This document shows, piece by piece, positions 1 through 9,300 of a DNA stretch of 23,137 nucleotides. The position numbers and the translations under genes were made by a program. Numbering within the stretch: the first letter of the stretch is position 1; every line of letters begins with the position of its first letter. This stretch comes from JBKBXU01 sp046313675. GTDB lineage: Bacteria; Bacteroidota; Bacteroidia; Cytophagales; Cytophagaceae. Below the pieces are notes generated by a model. That model did no database searches. It was not told the DNA's origin and was given only the letters and a program-made list of their open reading frames with translations. The stretch spans positions 1-23,137 of the forward strand of contig JBKBXU010000028.1 of the NCBI GenBank assembly GCA_046313675.1, written 5' to 3'.

Positions 1-499
1 CTTTCACTTTTATCACCTCCGGACTAAGGCCTTGGGAAATGAGGTGTTCGGCAACCATGGAGGCTCTTCTTTCCGACAAGTGCTGATTATATGACTTTGA
101 TCCTATATAATCGGTATGGCCCTCAATGAGAATCCCTGAACTTTCAAAATTAGCGATGATATTCGTAAGAATTTCAATGTTGTCTCTGGCTTCCGAAGTC
201 AAAACAAAGGAATCAAATTCGAAGAAAATACCCGATTCAAAAGTGACCTTAATGCCCTCTCCAAATTGCTTGACCTGGGCATTTTTTAGTTTTTTTCTCA
301 ATGCCCGTAGCTCAATGCCCAGAGAGTCCTGGGCTATTGTACTATCTTTATCAGTTTCGATGAGATTAATACTTTCAGGTGTTACATTCCTTGCGAAAGA
401 AATTTGTTGGTTTACTTTTGATAGGCTAACAGCATCATGTCCCCCCCACAACCATATCAATGTAAAAACCGCTCCTGTTAAAACTCCCCTAACACTCAT
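1..499 (-). CDS. OmpA-family peptidoglycan-binding protein, partial (C-terminus beyond left edge)
   Basis: Reading the minus strand from an ATG at 499 gives an open frame of 166 codons that runs off the left edge. The N-terminus is a hydrophobic segment (about residues 5-20) that fits a signal peptide or membrane anchor. After a short linker with a basic helical stretch comes an OmpA C-terminal domain. It has FEFDSFVLTSEA, then the peptidoglycan-binding signature IEGHTDYIGS, then YNQHLSERRASMVAEHL. The GHTD and LSERRA residues are those that contact diaminopimelate in OmpA/Pal domains. A purine-rich GGAAGGGA lies about 6 bases before the ATG. Proteins of this kind tether the outer membrane to the cell wall. 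With only the short linker visible, no N-terminal barrel is present. The last part of the domain is missing only because of the window edge. Confidence 0.88.
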   Translation of the reverse strand, partial: MSVRGVLTGAVFTLIWLWGGHDAVSLSKVNQQISFARNVTPESINLIETDKDSTIAQDSLGIELRALRKKLKNAQVKQFGEGIKVTFESGIFFEFDSFVLTSEARDNIEILTNIIANFESSGILIEGHTDYIGSKSYNQHLSERRASMVAEHLISQGLSPEVIKVK

Positions 500-769
500 A
501 TGCTTGTCCCTTCCTTTATATAGAAAGAACTTATATGTTTTTTAAATTGTTATAGGAATCTTGGCTTTTTTAGAAGGGGGTGGTGTTTTTTTTATGAAAG
601 AAAAATTGTCACCCCATTAGGAAAGTTTGTTTTCGGGAAAGGGGTCGCATTTTGAGGGTTCTATTTATATATTAAATTAAATTGCATAATTTTTGATGGC
701 TGTTTTATAGAATAGGCATATTCATTAGGGCTTAAAGTAAAATTATACAAAACCCTAAAATCAAAGCTA
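500..769. other. AT-rich intergenic region, no gene seen
   Basis: This gap lies between two minus-strand genes. It is AT-rich with scattered G-runs and has no credible open frame. A TAnnTTTG match on the minus strand (762-769) could start a transcript for the OmpA gene, but no TTG lies at the right distance upstream, so I do not call it as a promoter. Confidence 0.4.
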
Positions 770-1267
770 CTATTTTTCCTTTCTTAAAACATCTGCACAA
801 TCCAGATTATTATAATAACCAACTCCATCAAAACTACCCACAAGACTCTTTTTGTGATCATAAATATCTACAATTGTTGAATATCGTTCTTTAATTAAAA
901 AATATCCTTCTTGTATACCGGGATCATATTCTACTACACCTCTCAACACATCTGCTTTGATCCAGGTCAAAGCCGGATTAATACCGAAATTCATTACACC
1001 GTTTAGTCTTTCTAAGTGTTGCCGGTTTTCTTTTTGTGAAATTCGTACGTAAACAGAATGAAAAGGGGATCGCATAAACTCTTTATCAACCTTTATAACT
1101 TCTCCGCCAAATTCTAAGTTATAAAAAATTTTGCAGGAAGAAATGTAATGCTGCATTAGCTCTGGATGTTTTGCAAGCCGCTCCTGGTTATTTATGTATC
1201 CCAGCAAGAAAACTGCTACAAGAAATACAACAAATCCGGCTACAATTATTTTCAGAGAATTATTCAT
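770..1267 (-). CDS. Small single-pass membrane protein of unknown function
   Basis: This 165-residue protein starts at an ATG at 1267. An in-frame TTG four codons upstream is a less likely start. Residues 4-24 are strongly hydrophobic (IIVAGFVVFLVAVFLLGYI) and form one N-terminal transmembrane segment or uncleaved signal anchor. The remaining ~140 residues are polar with mixed charge, include two cysteines (one in SSCKIFYN near residue 45 and one in LDCADVL near the C-terminus), and should lie on the periplasmic side. I recognise no family. It is in the same direction as the OmpA-family gene, about 270 bases upstream of it, so co-transcription is possible but unproven. An orphan T9SS sorting-domain remnant lies just beyond its start on the other strand, which suggests a rearranged accessory locus. 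Confidence 0.65.
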   Translation of the reverse strand: MNNSLKIIVAGFVVFLVAVFLLGYINNQERLAKHPELMQHYISSCKIFYNLEFGGEVIKVDKEFMRSPFHSVYVRISQKENRQHLERLNGVMNFGINPALTWIKADVLRGVVEYDPGIQEGYFLIKERYSTIVDIYDHKKSLVGSFDGVGYYNNLDCADVLRKEK

Positions 1268-1349
1268 AGGTGTAAGCAATCCAAATTAAGTAAAATCATC
1301 AAAAATGACAAAGCAAAGAGTGGGGTATTTAGCAATTTCGCTAGAAGAA

Positions 1350-1459
1350 AAACCGTGTCGGGAGAGCAGGTAGCTCTTGAGGGATTACCCAAAGGGGTGT
1401 ATTTTGTAAAGGTGTATGTAAATGAACAGGTGCACACGCGTAAAATGGTGGTACAATAA
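1350..1459 (+). pseudogene. Orphan remnant of a T9SS C-terminal sorting domain
   Basis: The plus strand encodes about 35 residues ending in the pattern of a type A T9SS sorting domain: SGEQVALEGLPKGVYFVKV followed by a short loop and TRKMVVQ, then TAA. The usual features are the L-P-KGVYFVKV strand, a turn, and a terminal K-(I/M)-V-V-Q strand. Upstream, the frame is open to 1166, but that part is low-complexity, overlaps the start of the minus-strand membrane protein gene, and shows no signal peptide or secreted domain. It therefore looks like the 3' end of a lost secreted-protein gene. A short intact gene is unlikely, because a sorting domain has no use without a cargo. Confidence 0.6.
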
Positions 1460-1524
1460 AAAGTATCGCCAAGCTTTTCCTGTTTGACCATGTCTTGTAC
1501 GTTCACCTACCTTCCGTCCTTAAA

Positions 1525-1554
1525 ACAAATATTCCCATGAAAGGGAATATTTGT
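1525..1554. other. Perfect 12-bp inverted repeat with 6-base loop
   Basis: ACAAATATTCCC (1525-1536) and GGGAATATTTGT (1543-1554) are perfect reverse complements around the loop ATGAAA. It lies between the sorting-domain remnant and the end of the large minus-strand glycosidase gene. It lacks a T-run directly after either arm, so it is not a classic intrinsic terminator. It could be a bidirectional 3'-end hairpin or a protein-binding palindrome. Confidence 0.55.
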
Positions 1555-1692
1555 GGATGGATTTTAGTCAACAAGATCATAAATACGTTTAATGAGCTTG
1601 CACTGAAGGATGAGGCTATATCGTTTTGTGCTTGGGAAAAAAAAGCATTCACACCGCAAAGAAAAAAGATACACTTCTTTTTATTAAAAACT

Positions 1693-4600
1693 TTAATTTT
1701 TAACCAACTTCCTGTTTTCTATATTTCCATCGTACATCACCTGAACCAGGTATACTCCTGCCGGCCAGTCTACTCCCAACATTACTCTGGATTTACTGCT
1801 ATGATTTTCAGAATAGTACATTTCTTTTCCAGTCACAGAAACAACCCTGATGCTCATATCCACCTTATCCGGGGCATAAAGCATTACCTCGGCATTGTTC
1901 ATAAAAGGGTTAGGTAGAATCTCAAGTCGATAGCTTACCTCCCGGGCAACAGAAGTCACCGGACTATATGAATGGTCGCCATTATTATCATATTGAGCAA
2001 GTCTATAATAACTAATTCGCGGATAGGGGTCCCCATCAACAAAACTGTACTGACTTTCCTGTTGTGTCGTACCTTTGCCTTCAACCCGACCTAACTTGTA
2101 AAAGTATTCGCCATCCTCTGATCGCTCAATGACGAAATGGCTGTTATCTGTTTCACTTGATGTAACCCACCTTAGCATGTTATGCTTTCCGGAAACTTTT
2201 GCTGTAAATGATAGCTGTTCCACCGGTGTAACGTTATCGCATGTCGTATTGACTTGAGCGGCCGGATGTGGGTTAATACCTCTAATGCGCATAAAGGCCG
2301 TATTGCTGATAAACCCTGATTCACAATTGTCTACGATTCCTGTCCATGTCGCCCCAATTGTTTCTCCGGCAAGCATAGGATCGGCAGGAGGACTATGAGC
2401 CATAAGCCATTCAACAACCCCACCGCTTAAAGCTCCGCCACCGGATGCAGAACTGAATGCTACGTTGCCCGGTAAAGGGTCATATAACTGTACATCGAAA
2501 GCCGAGTCCAAGTGTGTTGTGAAATTTGTCACCGTATGACTAGCCCAATTATCCTGTCCTGTTGGGGTTCCATTAATTATTCCGGCATAACCTGCCTGTA
2601 CCGTCATTCCTGTACGTGTAACTAATGGGCTTCCGGACATATTATTGAGCCAAAGGGAAATTCCATCACCCTGAAGCTCTATGCGATAATTAAAAGGGCC
2701 GGCATCTAATTGAAAAGATGCGGTTGGGCCAACCTGGGTAGTGCCATTCCAAAAGCGAATCTCAACATTTCCAGCCCCTCCATTCTGCTTGAACGTAACA
2801 TAAATGCCATCATTCAAACCTCCACCTGTTTGGCGCATAGCCACACCTACCACTGCATGTTCTATAGCATTTATGATTCCTGTAAGAACCCCATTAGTTC
2901 CATGGGAATATTCATAGGTCATTACGGTACTTTGATTTCCGACCGTTTGAAGGTTTCCATTAAAGGTGAAATCACTTCCCCCACTACGTCTTGTCCAGTC
3001 GGCAGACGACGCCAGGTCAGGTTGGGCAATGGTTCCGTGCGTATTGGTATAGGAAATTTCGTAACTTATGCTCTGCCCCGGACTATAAGGGCCATCGCCA
3101 CTGGTAATGGTCTTGGTCATTGATGTAACCGGAGGAACAGGTGGAGGAACTGCATCACAAGTTACTTCAACTTCATGTTCCACTTCCGCGGGCGACTCAT
3201 TCGTTCCGGTAATTGATGCCTTGTTTATTAAGGATGCACTAATCGGACATCCACCAAAATAAGCTTCATCCCGTGCCGTTACCCAGTATTCTATCCTGCC
3301 AATTTCACTTACCCGTAACAATGGAATTTCCCAACGTATGGTATGAGTACCCGGATCGTAGGTTGTTGTACCAATAGGAGGAACAGATGTAAAGCCCCCA
3401 AATTCCACCCCGGCAGGAAGTTCATCCGTTAAAACTACGTTTTCTATGTCTCTACCGGGAACCGGCCCATTTCCAAAAGCCCTCCGCCAAGTGTAGCCAT
3501 CCCATTCTTCCACCAAAATATTATTAATAGTCTTAGCAGAAATGTTACAGGCGTTTTTATGTAGCTTATTAATCGGAACATCCGGATTGTAAGGATCTGT
3601 CCAGTCATTTGTGATGGGGAAATAAGGGGCACCGTCAGGCGCTTCTGCATCCGGATCCGCAGACCAATCGTTGGACCAGTCATGACTTGCCCAGGCATTA
3701 TCATGCATATTCCAAACACCTCTAAGCATCATGGTACCCCCTTCGTGTATGCGATTCGCCATTCCACTATACCTTAAAAGGTGGGGCGTTGTTGTGGCCT
3801 TTTGATCGGCAAACTGAACAATCATCCGTTGATTCCAAGAACCGTTGGCATCTGTGCCAGGCACAAGATCCTGCTGGGAAACCACCACATCTGCAGCATT
3901 TCCTCCTTCATAAATGGTATTCATAAGAGACCAATTGGTATTGGCATTTTGAAGGAAATAGGAAATTCGATAATTCTGATAGTTAACATAAGCCTCATCT
4001 GCGCCATGATAGAGCCTAATTTTTAAGCCCATCTGGTCTCCGTTATCACTGATCCCATTATTTGCAAAGGCAAAGGTGACACCCGGCCGGCCACCATTCA
4101 ACCATTCTACACTCTGGTTGCCAAAGTTCAATGTATAATTTATGATCTGGTTCGGGTTCACCATTTCCACATCGGATGTCTTCTCTACATACAAAGGCCG
4201 GGTAGCGATATCTACACAATTTCGCTCCATTACTTCGGTGATGTTATTGGGATACTCGTTACTTGTCCAGCCGCTTCCACCGGGAGTAGTTGTAGAAATT
4301 GATGCTGTATTACAAAGCCTTCCTTCCGCAAAATCTTCAATTCGTACCACCAAGGTTACTTCTCCTGTAGTAGATTCATAATCCTGATTTTGCAAACCGG
4401 GAACCGTTCCAATGTTCCATATAACAGAACTCCCTGAAAGGCTTCCTCCATGACTGGCAGAAACAAAAGCCATTCCCGGAGGAAGTTGATCAACAATTTG
4501 TACTCCATCTCCGGCCACGGAGCCATAATTGCGATATGAAATAGTATAGGTAACCTCATCACCCGGGTAAGCAAAGGTTTTGTCAACTGCTTTATAAACC

Positions 4601-6117
4601 TTAAGATTTGGCGTAGGGGTATGATCACAGGGTGAATGATGGTTTCCTGACAAGGTTAACATGCCAAGCAAGCGAAAGAAGCCATGAAAATAAACAGGTC
4701 TCGATTCCAAATATCCCACAGTTCCGTCCCATTCAATGACGCATTGTCTAAACATTTCTCCCATCAGGTCAAAATCCTGAGCAATAATTGCAGCCGCAGA
4801 TCCGGCACCATGGAGCCAGTTTAAGGTAAAAGCACCCTCACCTGTCCCATCAGGTGCATATTGATGTCTAATAGTGGGAGGGCCCTCAAATGAAATTTCC
4901 GGAGCAGCAAAATCATCACAAGGCTGCCCCCAGTCCTGAGGACGTTTTAGAAACTCTGCGAATCGCAGCCCCATATCTCTTTCGAATGTATTTCCTCCCG
5001 GCTCTATCTGATGGGTATTAGGATTCCAGGTGGTAGTAGGATCTCCATTCCAAACCGGATTAAGAATAGTCCTCCAGCCAAGACGAAAATCTTCTCCCGG
5101 CATAAAACTTCCAAATGTAAAATTTGCACCACCACCATGATAAGCCTGTCCGGCAATGGGAACTAAACCTTCATTATGCATATATCCGATAAGCCAGTCA
5201 CTGGAGGCTTCTGCCCGACGAAGCTGATCGATCTCCCAGGTAAGATCTCCATCGCCTTCGTTTTCAAGAAATTCTGCAAAACAATTAAAGTAAGCCGGGG
5301 CCACATAATCGATGTACATAAACTGAGGTCCTTGAAACTCCGGGCATGGATCCTGACCCGTAGCCCATGGGGTAATCTCTCCCCAGGTATTTCCATTTTT
5401 TACATAGCCATCAAAACCCACACTACCGGAAACCCTCCGACAATCCCCCAGGCCTCTATCATAAACCTCAACCAAACCTTTAATTACATTTAAGGCTTCC
5501 TGCTTATAGCTGATTGGATTACCACAAGCATCATTGATGCCCATAAACTCGCCCCATTGCTTCCATGCCACCAACAATGCCAAAGCAATATCAAAACTTC
5601 CATCCGTTGCAGCATCAACATTATCGGCCAAAGAATTAGGGCCAAATTGGTATCCCGGATTTGGAACTACACAATCACGATAGCGAGGATAAGTAACCAT
5701 CCGAACATCATGTGTCCGCATCCAAAGCCCATCAAAAGTTGTTTTGTCTGCCATTTCTGCGGCAGCAAGCAAAGCATAGCCACAACCTTCCGAGCAATCA
5801 TAGGGGCAACCAATATTTCCTATAATATATTGAACCCCGGCATGGTTATCTCCCGTATACTCTAAACGATTGGCCATAATTTGCCAGGCATCCCGCATAC
5901 GCTGCTCCATCTCCGCATGTGTAACACCGGGAGAGTTTTCAGACGCAAGAGTCCTAAGTCCGTTCGGATAATCCTTGAACTGAGGAAAAGGGAAACGTGG
6001 ATTCCCCGAATTGATATCCACCGGCACCTGGGCAACAGCACTAGTTATCCCAAATAAAAATACGACCAGACAAAAAATAGCTTTCCCTGGAATTGTACAC
6101 GAAAATTGTCTCTTCAT
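1693..6117 (-). CDS. Secreted GH8-like glycoside hydrolase with three DUF11 modules and T9SS sorting domain
   Basis: This 1474-residue protein starts at the ATG at 6117, the first ATG of the frame. Residues 1-29 are a signal peptide ending in SAVA before Q30. Residues about 50-495 resemble glycoside hydrolase family 8 (endoglucanase, chitosanase or xylanase type). CSEGCGYALL contains the expected general-acid Glu (E110). ATDGSFDIALALL...W (170-188) matches the GH8 signature except Ser for the second Asp. EDFRLGWR (342-349) matches the region of the catalytic base. FFRLLGMLTLSGN (~480) matches the end of the barrel. Three DUF11 modules follow (~503-630, ~640-990, ~1000-1295); the second and third have long insertions. 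The C-terminus holds a sorting domain (NPF at ~1403-1405, ending KLVKN). It should be exported by Sec and T9SS to the cell surface or medium to attack a polysaccharide. Substrate cannot be read from sequence. Confidence 0.8.
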   Translation of the reverse strand: MKRQFSCTIPGKAIFCLVVFLFGITSAVAQVPVDINSGNPRFPFPQFKDYPNGLRTLASENSPGVTHAEMEQRMRDAWQIMANRLEYTGDNHAGVQYIIGNIGCPYDCSEGCGYALLAAAEMADKTTFDGLWMRTHDVRMVTYPRYRDCVVPNPGYQFGPNSLADNVDAATDGSFDIALALLVAWKQWGEFMGINDACGNPISYKQEALNVIKGLVEVYDRGLGDCRRVSGSVGFDGYVKNGNTWGEITPWATGQDPCPEFQGPQFMYIDYVAPAYFNCFAEFLENEGDGDLTWEIDQLRRAEASSDWLIGYMHNEGLVPIAGQAYHGGGANFTFGSFMPGEDFRLGWRTILNPVWNGDPTTTWNPNTHQIEPGGNTFERDMGLRFAEFLKRPQDWGQPCDDFAAPEISFEGPPTIRHQYAPDGTGEGAFTLNWLHGAGSAAAIIAQDFDLMGEMFRQCVIEWDGTVGYLESRPVYFHGFFRLLGMLTLSGNHHSPCDHTPTPNLKVYKAVDKTFAYPGDEVTYTISYRNYGSVAGDGVQIVDQLPPGMAFVSASHGGSLSGSSVIWNIGTVPGLQNQDYESTTGEVTLVVRIEDFAEGRLCNTASISTTTPGGSGWTSNEYPNNITEVMERNCVDIATRPLYVEKTSDVEMVNPNQIINYTLNFGNQSVEWLNGGRPGVTFAFANNGISDNGDQMGLKIRLYHGADEAYVNYQNYRISYFLQNANTNWSLMNTIYEGGNAADVVVSQQDLVPGTDANGSWNQRMIVQFADQKATTTPHLLRYSGMANRIHEGGTMMLRGVWNMHDNAWASHDWSNDWSADPDAEAPDGAPYFPITNDWTDPYNPDVPINKLHKNACNISAKTINNILVEEWDGYTWRRAFGNGPVPGRDIENVVLTDELPAGVEFGGFTSVPPIGTTTYDPGTHTIRWEIPLLRVSEIGRIEYWVTARDEAYFGGCPISASLINKASITGTNESPAEVEHEVEVTCDAVPPPVPPVTSMTKTITSGDGPYSPGQSISYEISYTNTHGTIAQPDLASSADWTRRSGGSDFTFNGNLQTVGNQSTVMTYEYSHGTNGVLTGIINAIEHAVVGVAMRQTGGGLNDGIYVTFKQNGGAGNVEIRFWNGTTQVGPTASFQLDAGPFNYRIELQGDGISLWLNNMSGSPLVTRTGMTVQAGYAGIINGTPTGQDNWASHTVTNFTTHLDSAFDVQLYDPLPGNVAFSSASGGGALSGGVVEWLMAHSPPADPMLAGETIGATWTGIVDNCESGFISNTAFMRIRGINPHPAAQVNTTCDNVTPVEQLSFTAKVSGKHNMLRWVTSSETDNSHFVIERSEDGEYFYKLGRVEGKGTTQQESQYSFVDGDPYPRISYYRLAQYDNNGDHSYSPVTSVAREVSYRLEILPNPFMNNAEVMLYAPDKVDMSIRVVSVTGKEMYYSENHSSKSRVMLGVDWPAGVYLVQVMYDGNIENRKLVKN

Positions 6118-6166
6118 AAACAAATCCTCTAAAGGTTGATTTATAAAATACCTTTATAAATACAAT

Positions 6167-6198
6167 CAAAGATAAAAAAGTAACTTCAAAAATTACAA
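6167..6198 (-). promoter_or_regulatory. Predicted Bacteroidota-type promoter of the glycosidase gene
   Basis: On the minus strand TATCTTTG (6174-6167) fits the TAnnTTTG -7 consensus. A TTG (6198-6196) lies upstream with a 21-base spacer, within the usual range. Transcription would start around 6160, leaving an AT-rich leader of about 45 bases before the ATG at 6117. Confidence 0.45.
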
Positions 6199-6313
6199 GG
6201 AAATATTAGAAAAGTCTAAAAGTGTAGTTTTTACAATATTTCCGGACTTGAACCAAAATGTGTGCTATATTGGTTTTTAACAAGAAAATCAAAGGTTTTA
6301 AATTTCTTAGTTT

Positions 6314-6321
6314 TATATTTG
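6314..6321 (+). promoter_or_regulatory. Predicted -7 element of mfd promoter, TAnnTTTG
   Basis: TATATTTG fits the Bacteroidota -7 consensus. It lies inside the apparent N-terminal extension of mfd, 23 bases before the in-frame TTG codon at 6345. No clear TTG is found at -33. If used, the message would start around 6328 with a leader of under 20 bases, which excludes the upstream ATG at 6258 as the start. Confidence 0.4.
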
Positions 6322-6344
6322 CAATACCTAAATTTTACAACAAA

Positions 6345-9300
6345 TTGAAGGCGAAAGACCTCTTACATATTTACAAAGAAGACCTGCAGGTAAAAACCTT
6401 ATGTGCAAAGCTGGAGAAAAAGTCCGGCCGTTTTCACCTAAAAGGTTTGTCCGGAAGCCTTGACAGCCTTATTGCTGCCTCCCTCTTCACGTGCCTCCAA
6501 CAGCATCAGATGTTCGTCTTTCATGAGAGGGAAGAAGCCTTATATTTTCAGAATGACCTTCAAAATCTACTTCCTGAAACTGAAATTCTTGTATTTCCTG
6601 CTTCTTATAAAAAAGCATACAAATTCGAAGAGACCGATAATGCAAATGTGGTAATGAGGGCAGAGGTCTTAAACCGCTTGAATGATAAATCAAGTACTCC
6701 TTTTATCATAATTTCTTATGCAGAAGCATTATCTGAAAAAGTAATTAATAAGAAGTCTTTAATAGAAAACACCCTTAAAATAACCGTTGGCGACAAATTA
6801 GACATTAGCTTTCTGTCTGAGTTGCTTACTTCATATAATTTTGAAAAAACAGATTTTGTATTTGATGCCGGCCAGTTTGCCATCAGGGGAGGAATCATTG
6901 ATATTTTCTCCTTTTCCAACGATTTGCCTTATAGAATAGAATTATTTGGAGACGATGTAGAAAGCATACGGGTCATAGATCCTGAAACACAACTTTCCGT
7001 AGAACAGAAGAAATCATTTAACTTAATACCTAACGTCCAGGAAAAATTCACCAAAGAGGTGCGAGAGTCATTCCTAAACTTCCTGCCTCCAAACAGTCTG
7101 CTCTGGTTCAGGGATGTACAACACACACTTGACATCATTGATAAGCAGTTTTCCAATGTACAGACAATGTATAAAGATTTACAAAAGTCTTCCGGAAACT
7201 CATCTTTGATTACCAACCCGGAAGTGTTGTTTGAAACTTCAGAAACATTTCATAAAAAGCTGGAACCGCTGCCCTTAATAGAGTTTGGCAGACAGTATTA
7301 CTATAAAAATGCTGAAGTGCTGGAATTTACTTCCAAGCCCCAGCCATCATTTAACAAAGAATTCAAATTGCTGACGGAAAGCCTGAATGGTTTTCAGGGA
7401 AAAGGTTATTCTAATACCATTGTTTCTGATTCTCACCAGCAGCTTGACCGGCTTACGGCCATATTTGAAGAGCTTGATCCTTTTTTAAAATTTAACACAC
7501 TCAACATTTCCCTAAGGGAAGGCTTTATTGATGACCAAAACAAAATTACCTGCTTCACCGACCACCAGATTTTTGAACGATACCACCGGTATAAGGCTAA
7601 GGAAAAGCATAGTAAATCAAAAGCAATTACCCTTAAAGAGCTCAGAACCTTAAAACCCGGTGATTACATTACCCATCAGGATCATGGGGTAGGACGTTTT
7701 GCGGGATTGGAAAAAGTTGATGTCAATGGCAGACAGCAGGAGGCTATTCGTATCATTTACAGAGATGATGATATTTTATTAGTCAGCATTCACTCACTTC
7801 ACAAAATTTCAAAATATACCGGAAAGGAAGGCGCCCCGCCGGTAATGAGCAAATTGGGATCACCTGAATGGGAAAACAAAAAGAAAAAAGCCAAAAAACA
7901 AGTTCAGGATATCGCAAAAGAACTGATCAGCTTATATGCAAAGAGAAAGGCCGCTCCTGGTTTTGCCTTTAGCCAGGATGGTTATATGCAGGCTGAACTG
8001 GAATCGTCCTTTATATATGAAGACACCCCTGATCAGGCAAAAGCAACAGACGATGTAAAGGCAGACATGCAACTGCCCAACCCTATGGACAGGCTTGTAT
8101 GTGGAGATGTTGGCTTTGGGAAAACAGAAGTTGCCATCAGAGCTGCATTCAAAGCCGTTTGTGACAACAAACAAGTGGCCGTCCTTGTGCCAACAACCAT
8201 TCTGGCCATGCAGCATTACAAAACCTTTCGTGACCGCTTATCAAGATTTCCCTGTAATGTAGAATATATAAATCGGTTTAAAACAACCCAACAGGTAAAA
8301 GAAACCTTAAAAAGGGTGGCCGAAGGAAAAACAAACATATTAATAGGCACGCACCGACTTATAAGTAAGGATATAAAATTCAAAGAGCTTGGCCTCCTGG
8401 TTATTGACGAAGAGCAAAAATTTGGTGTAAAAGTAAAGGAGCGGCTTAAAGAGTTTAAAGTAAATATTGATACGCTTACACTAACGGCAACACCAATTCC
8501 ACGAACCCTCCATTTCTCTTTAATGGGAGCCAGGGATTTGTCTATTATTGCCACACCCCCACCAAACCGTCAGCCAGTAACCACGGAAATACATGCATTC
8601 AATGAAGAAATTATTAGAGATTCAATTAGTTACGAACTGAAACGGGGCGGACAGGTATTTTTTGTGCATAACCGAATAAAAGACATTGAAGAAATTGCAA
8701 ACATCATATTACGTCTGGTACCTGACGCAAAAGTGGCAATAGGGCATGGACAAATGGAAGGAGAAAAACTGGAAAAGGTTATGCTGCAGTTTGTTGATGG
8801 TGAATACGATGTACTTGTTTCTACTAATATCATCGAATCAGGCCTTGACATTCCAAATGCCAATACCATTATCATAAACAGGGCGCATATGTTTGGCTTG
8901 TCCGACCTACACCAAATGAGAGGGCGGGTTGGACGTTCCAATAAAAAAGCATTTTGCTACCTTTTAACCCCTCCGGCAATCAACCTTCCGGTGGATTCTC
9001 GAAAAAGGTTAAGCGCTCTGGAGGAATTTTCTGACCTGGGAGATGGCTTCAAGGTGGCCATGCGGGATCTTGATATACGCGGAGCAGGAAACCTGCTGGG
9101 TGCAGAACAAAGCGGCTTTGTAAACGATCTGGGATTTGAAATGTATCATAAAATCCTTGATGAGGCAATTTCAGAACTTAAGGAAACAGAATTCCGTGAG
9201 CTATTCAGCAAAGAACTGGATGCCAAAAGCCTGAAAGACCTGGTTACCGATTGTGTTATTGAAACAGATCTGGCCGTAGTGATCCCCGATAGCTATGTAT

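Noticed and set aside
126..545. Plus-strand open frame
   Set aside because: It is antisense to the OmpA-family gene, whose peptidoglycan-binding motif is clear on the minus strand.
762..769. TAnnTTTG match on the minus strand as promoter of the OmpA-family gene
   Set aside because: There is no TTG at the proper upstream distance, and it would give a leader of about 255 bases.
1166..1340. Upstream part of the plus-strand frame containing the sorting-domain tail as a real gene
   Set aside because: It overlaps the start of the minus-strand membrane protein, is low-complexity and lacks a signal peptide, so only the tail is called as a remnant.
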